Below, piece after piece: positions 63,600 through 64,000 of a stretch of DNA of 64,000 nucleotides. Source of the stretch: Pseudomonas lopnurensis (lineage in GTDB: Bacteria; Pseudomonadota; Gammaproteobacteria; Pseudomonadales; Pseudomonadaceae); assembly GCF_015070855.1 (NCBI RefSeq), contig NZ_JADDIX010000014.1, positions 1 through 64,000 on the forward strand, given 5' to 3'. Under the pieces are notes generated by a model, which was not told the DNA's origin, ran no database searches, and saw only the letters and a list, made by a program, of their open reading frames with translations. The position numbers and the translations under genes were made by a program. The number at the start of each line of letters is the position of its first letter. The stretch's first letter is position 1.

Positions 63600-64000
63600 A
63601 TGACTGATTCGTTTCCCCCAGCTCGGCTGTCCTGCGGCAGTCGGGTCCTCGATCTATCCCGTCCGCACGTGATGGGTATTCTCAATGTCACGCCCGATTC
63701 CTTTTCCGATGGCGGCCGCTTCGCCGAGCGCGACGCCGCCCTGCGCCATGCCGGGGCGATGGTCGCTGCCGGTGCGACGCTGGTCGATGTGGGCGGCGAG
63801 TCCACTCGGCCCGGGGCCCGCTCGGTGTCGCCCACCGAGGAACTGGAGCGGGTCGCGCCGATCGTCGAGGCGATCGCGCGCGAGCTGGATGTGGTCATCT
63901 CGGTCGACACCTCGACGCCTGCGGTCATTCGTGAGTGCGCCCGGCTCGGGGCGGGGCTGATCAATGACGTCCGTTCGCTGCAGCGCGACGGTGCGCTGGA
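63600..64000 (+). CDS. folP: Dihydropteroate synthase FolP, 3' end cut by window
   Basis: The first 133 codons of the folate enzyme that joins p-aminobenzoate to the pterin pyrophosphate, the target of sulfonamides. The TIM-barrel motifs VMGILNVTPDSFSDGG, VDVGGESTRPGA and ISVDTSTPAVIRE are present. The frame runs off the window end. The ftsH-folP order is conserved in gammaproteobacteria. Confidence 0.95.
   Translation, partial: MTDSFPPARLSCGSRVLDLSRPHVMGILNVTPDSFSDGGRFAERDAALRHAGAMVAAGATLVDVGGESTRPGARSVSPTEELERVAPIVEAIARELDVVISVDTSTPAVIRECARLGAGLINDVRSLQRDGAL

Overview
The window is a GC-rich chromosomal segment from a member of the Pseudomonadaceae, most likely the Pseudomonas stutzeri group (Stutzerimonas). 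That placement is an inference. It rests on core proteins that read like pseudomonad orthologues (EtfAB, FtsH, GreA, CarAB, DnaK), the order carA-lysE type-carB-greA, a lactate locus that uses LutABC (LldEFG) plus a large Fe-S D-lactate dehydrogenase with no lldD, and recurrent short intergenic repeats.

Layout. 1-1653: end of etfB, then etfA. 1709-10700: a catabolic cluster. A sigma-54 activator on the minus strand faces a forward set of genes: SDR dehydrogenase, cyclohexanone-monooxygenase-like Baeyer-Villiger monooxygenase, GabD-type aldehyde dehydrogenase, OprB-type porin and BudC-like acetoin/2,3-butanediol dehydrogenase. It is preceded by a sigma-54 promoter with two upstream palindromes and closed by a terminator. 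11083-14489: an OmpR/QseB-type two-component system and a MipA/OmpV protein, with similar direct-repeat boxes before the regulator and after the kinase. 15285-17679: DoxX, NADP-binding reductase, LysR regulator and a 4-OT-type tautomerase.

17700-22000 is a decayed region next to the ssrA hotspot. It holds two copies of a broken HigB/HigA-type module, an intact-looking Phd/VapC pair, and fragments of a NarL-type regulator, a YcaC-type hydrolase, a SnoaL-like protein and a phage integrase. 22002-34823 is an integrated island of about 12.8 kb bounded by 32-bp direct repeats of the ssrA 3' end. It carries a tyrosine integrase and overlapping excisionase-like gene, an AlpA regulator and DUF3987 protein, a serine recombinase, a PstI/BsuBI-type restriction-modification system, a tandem-repeat array, small orphan genes, and an AT-rich two-gene module of unknown function. 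tmRNA (ssrA, minus strand) follows at 34793-35171.

35304-64000 is mainly core genome: the lactate operon (lldP, lutA, lutB, lutC, dld) facing lldR with clear operators; smpB; ratA-ratB; bamE; fur; recN; grpE-dnaK-dnaJ behind a sigma-32 promoter; dapB; carA-lysE type-carB-greA; yhbY; rlmE; ftsH; and the start of folP. Several links are visible: ssrA and smpB form the trans-translation pair; the heat-shock chaperones form one cluster; the lactate enzymes overlap by ATGA and are probably co-regulated by LldR; carA is preceded by a leader reading frame that runs through a strong terminator-like hairpin.
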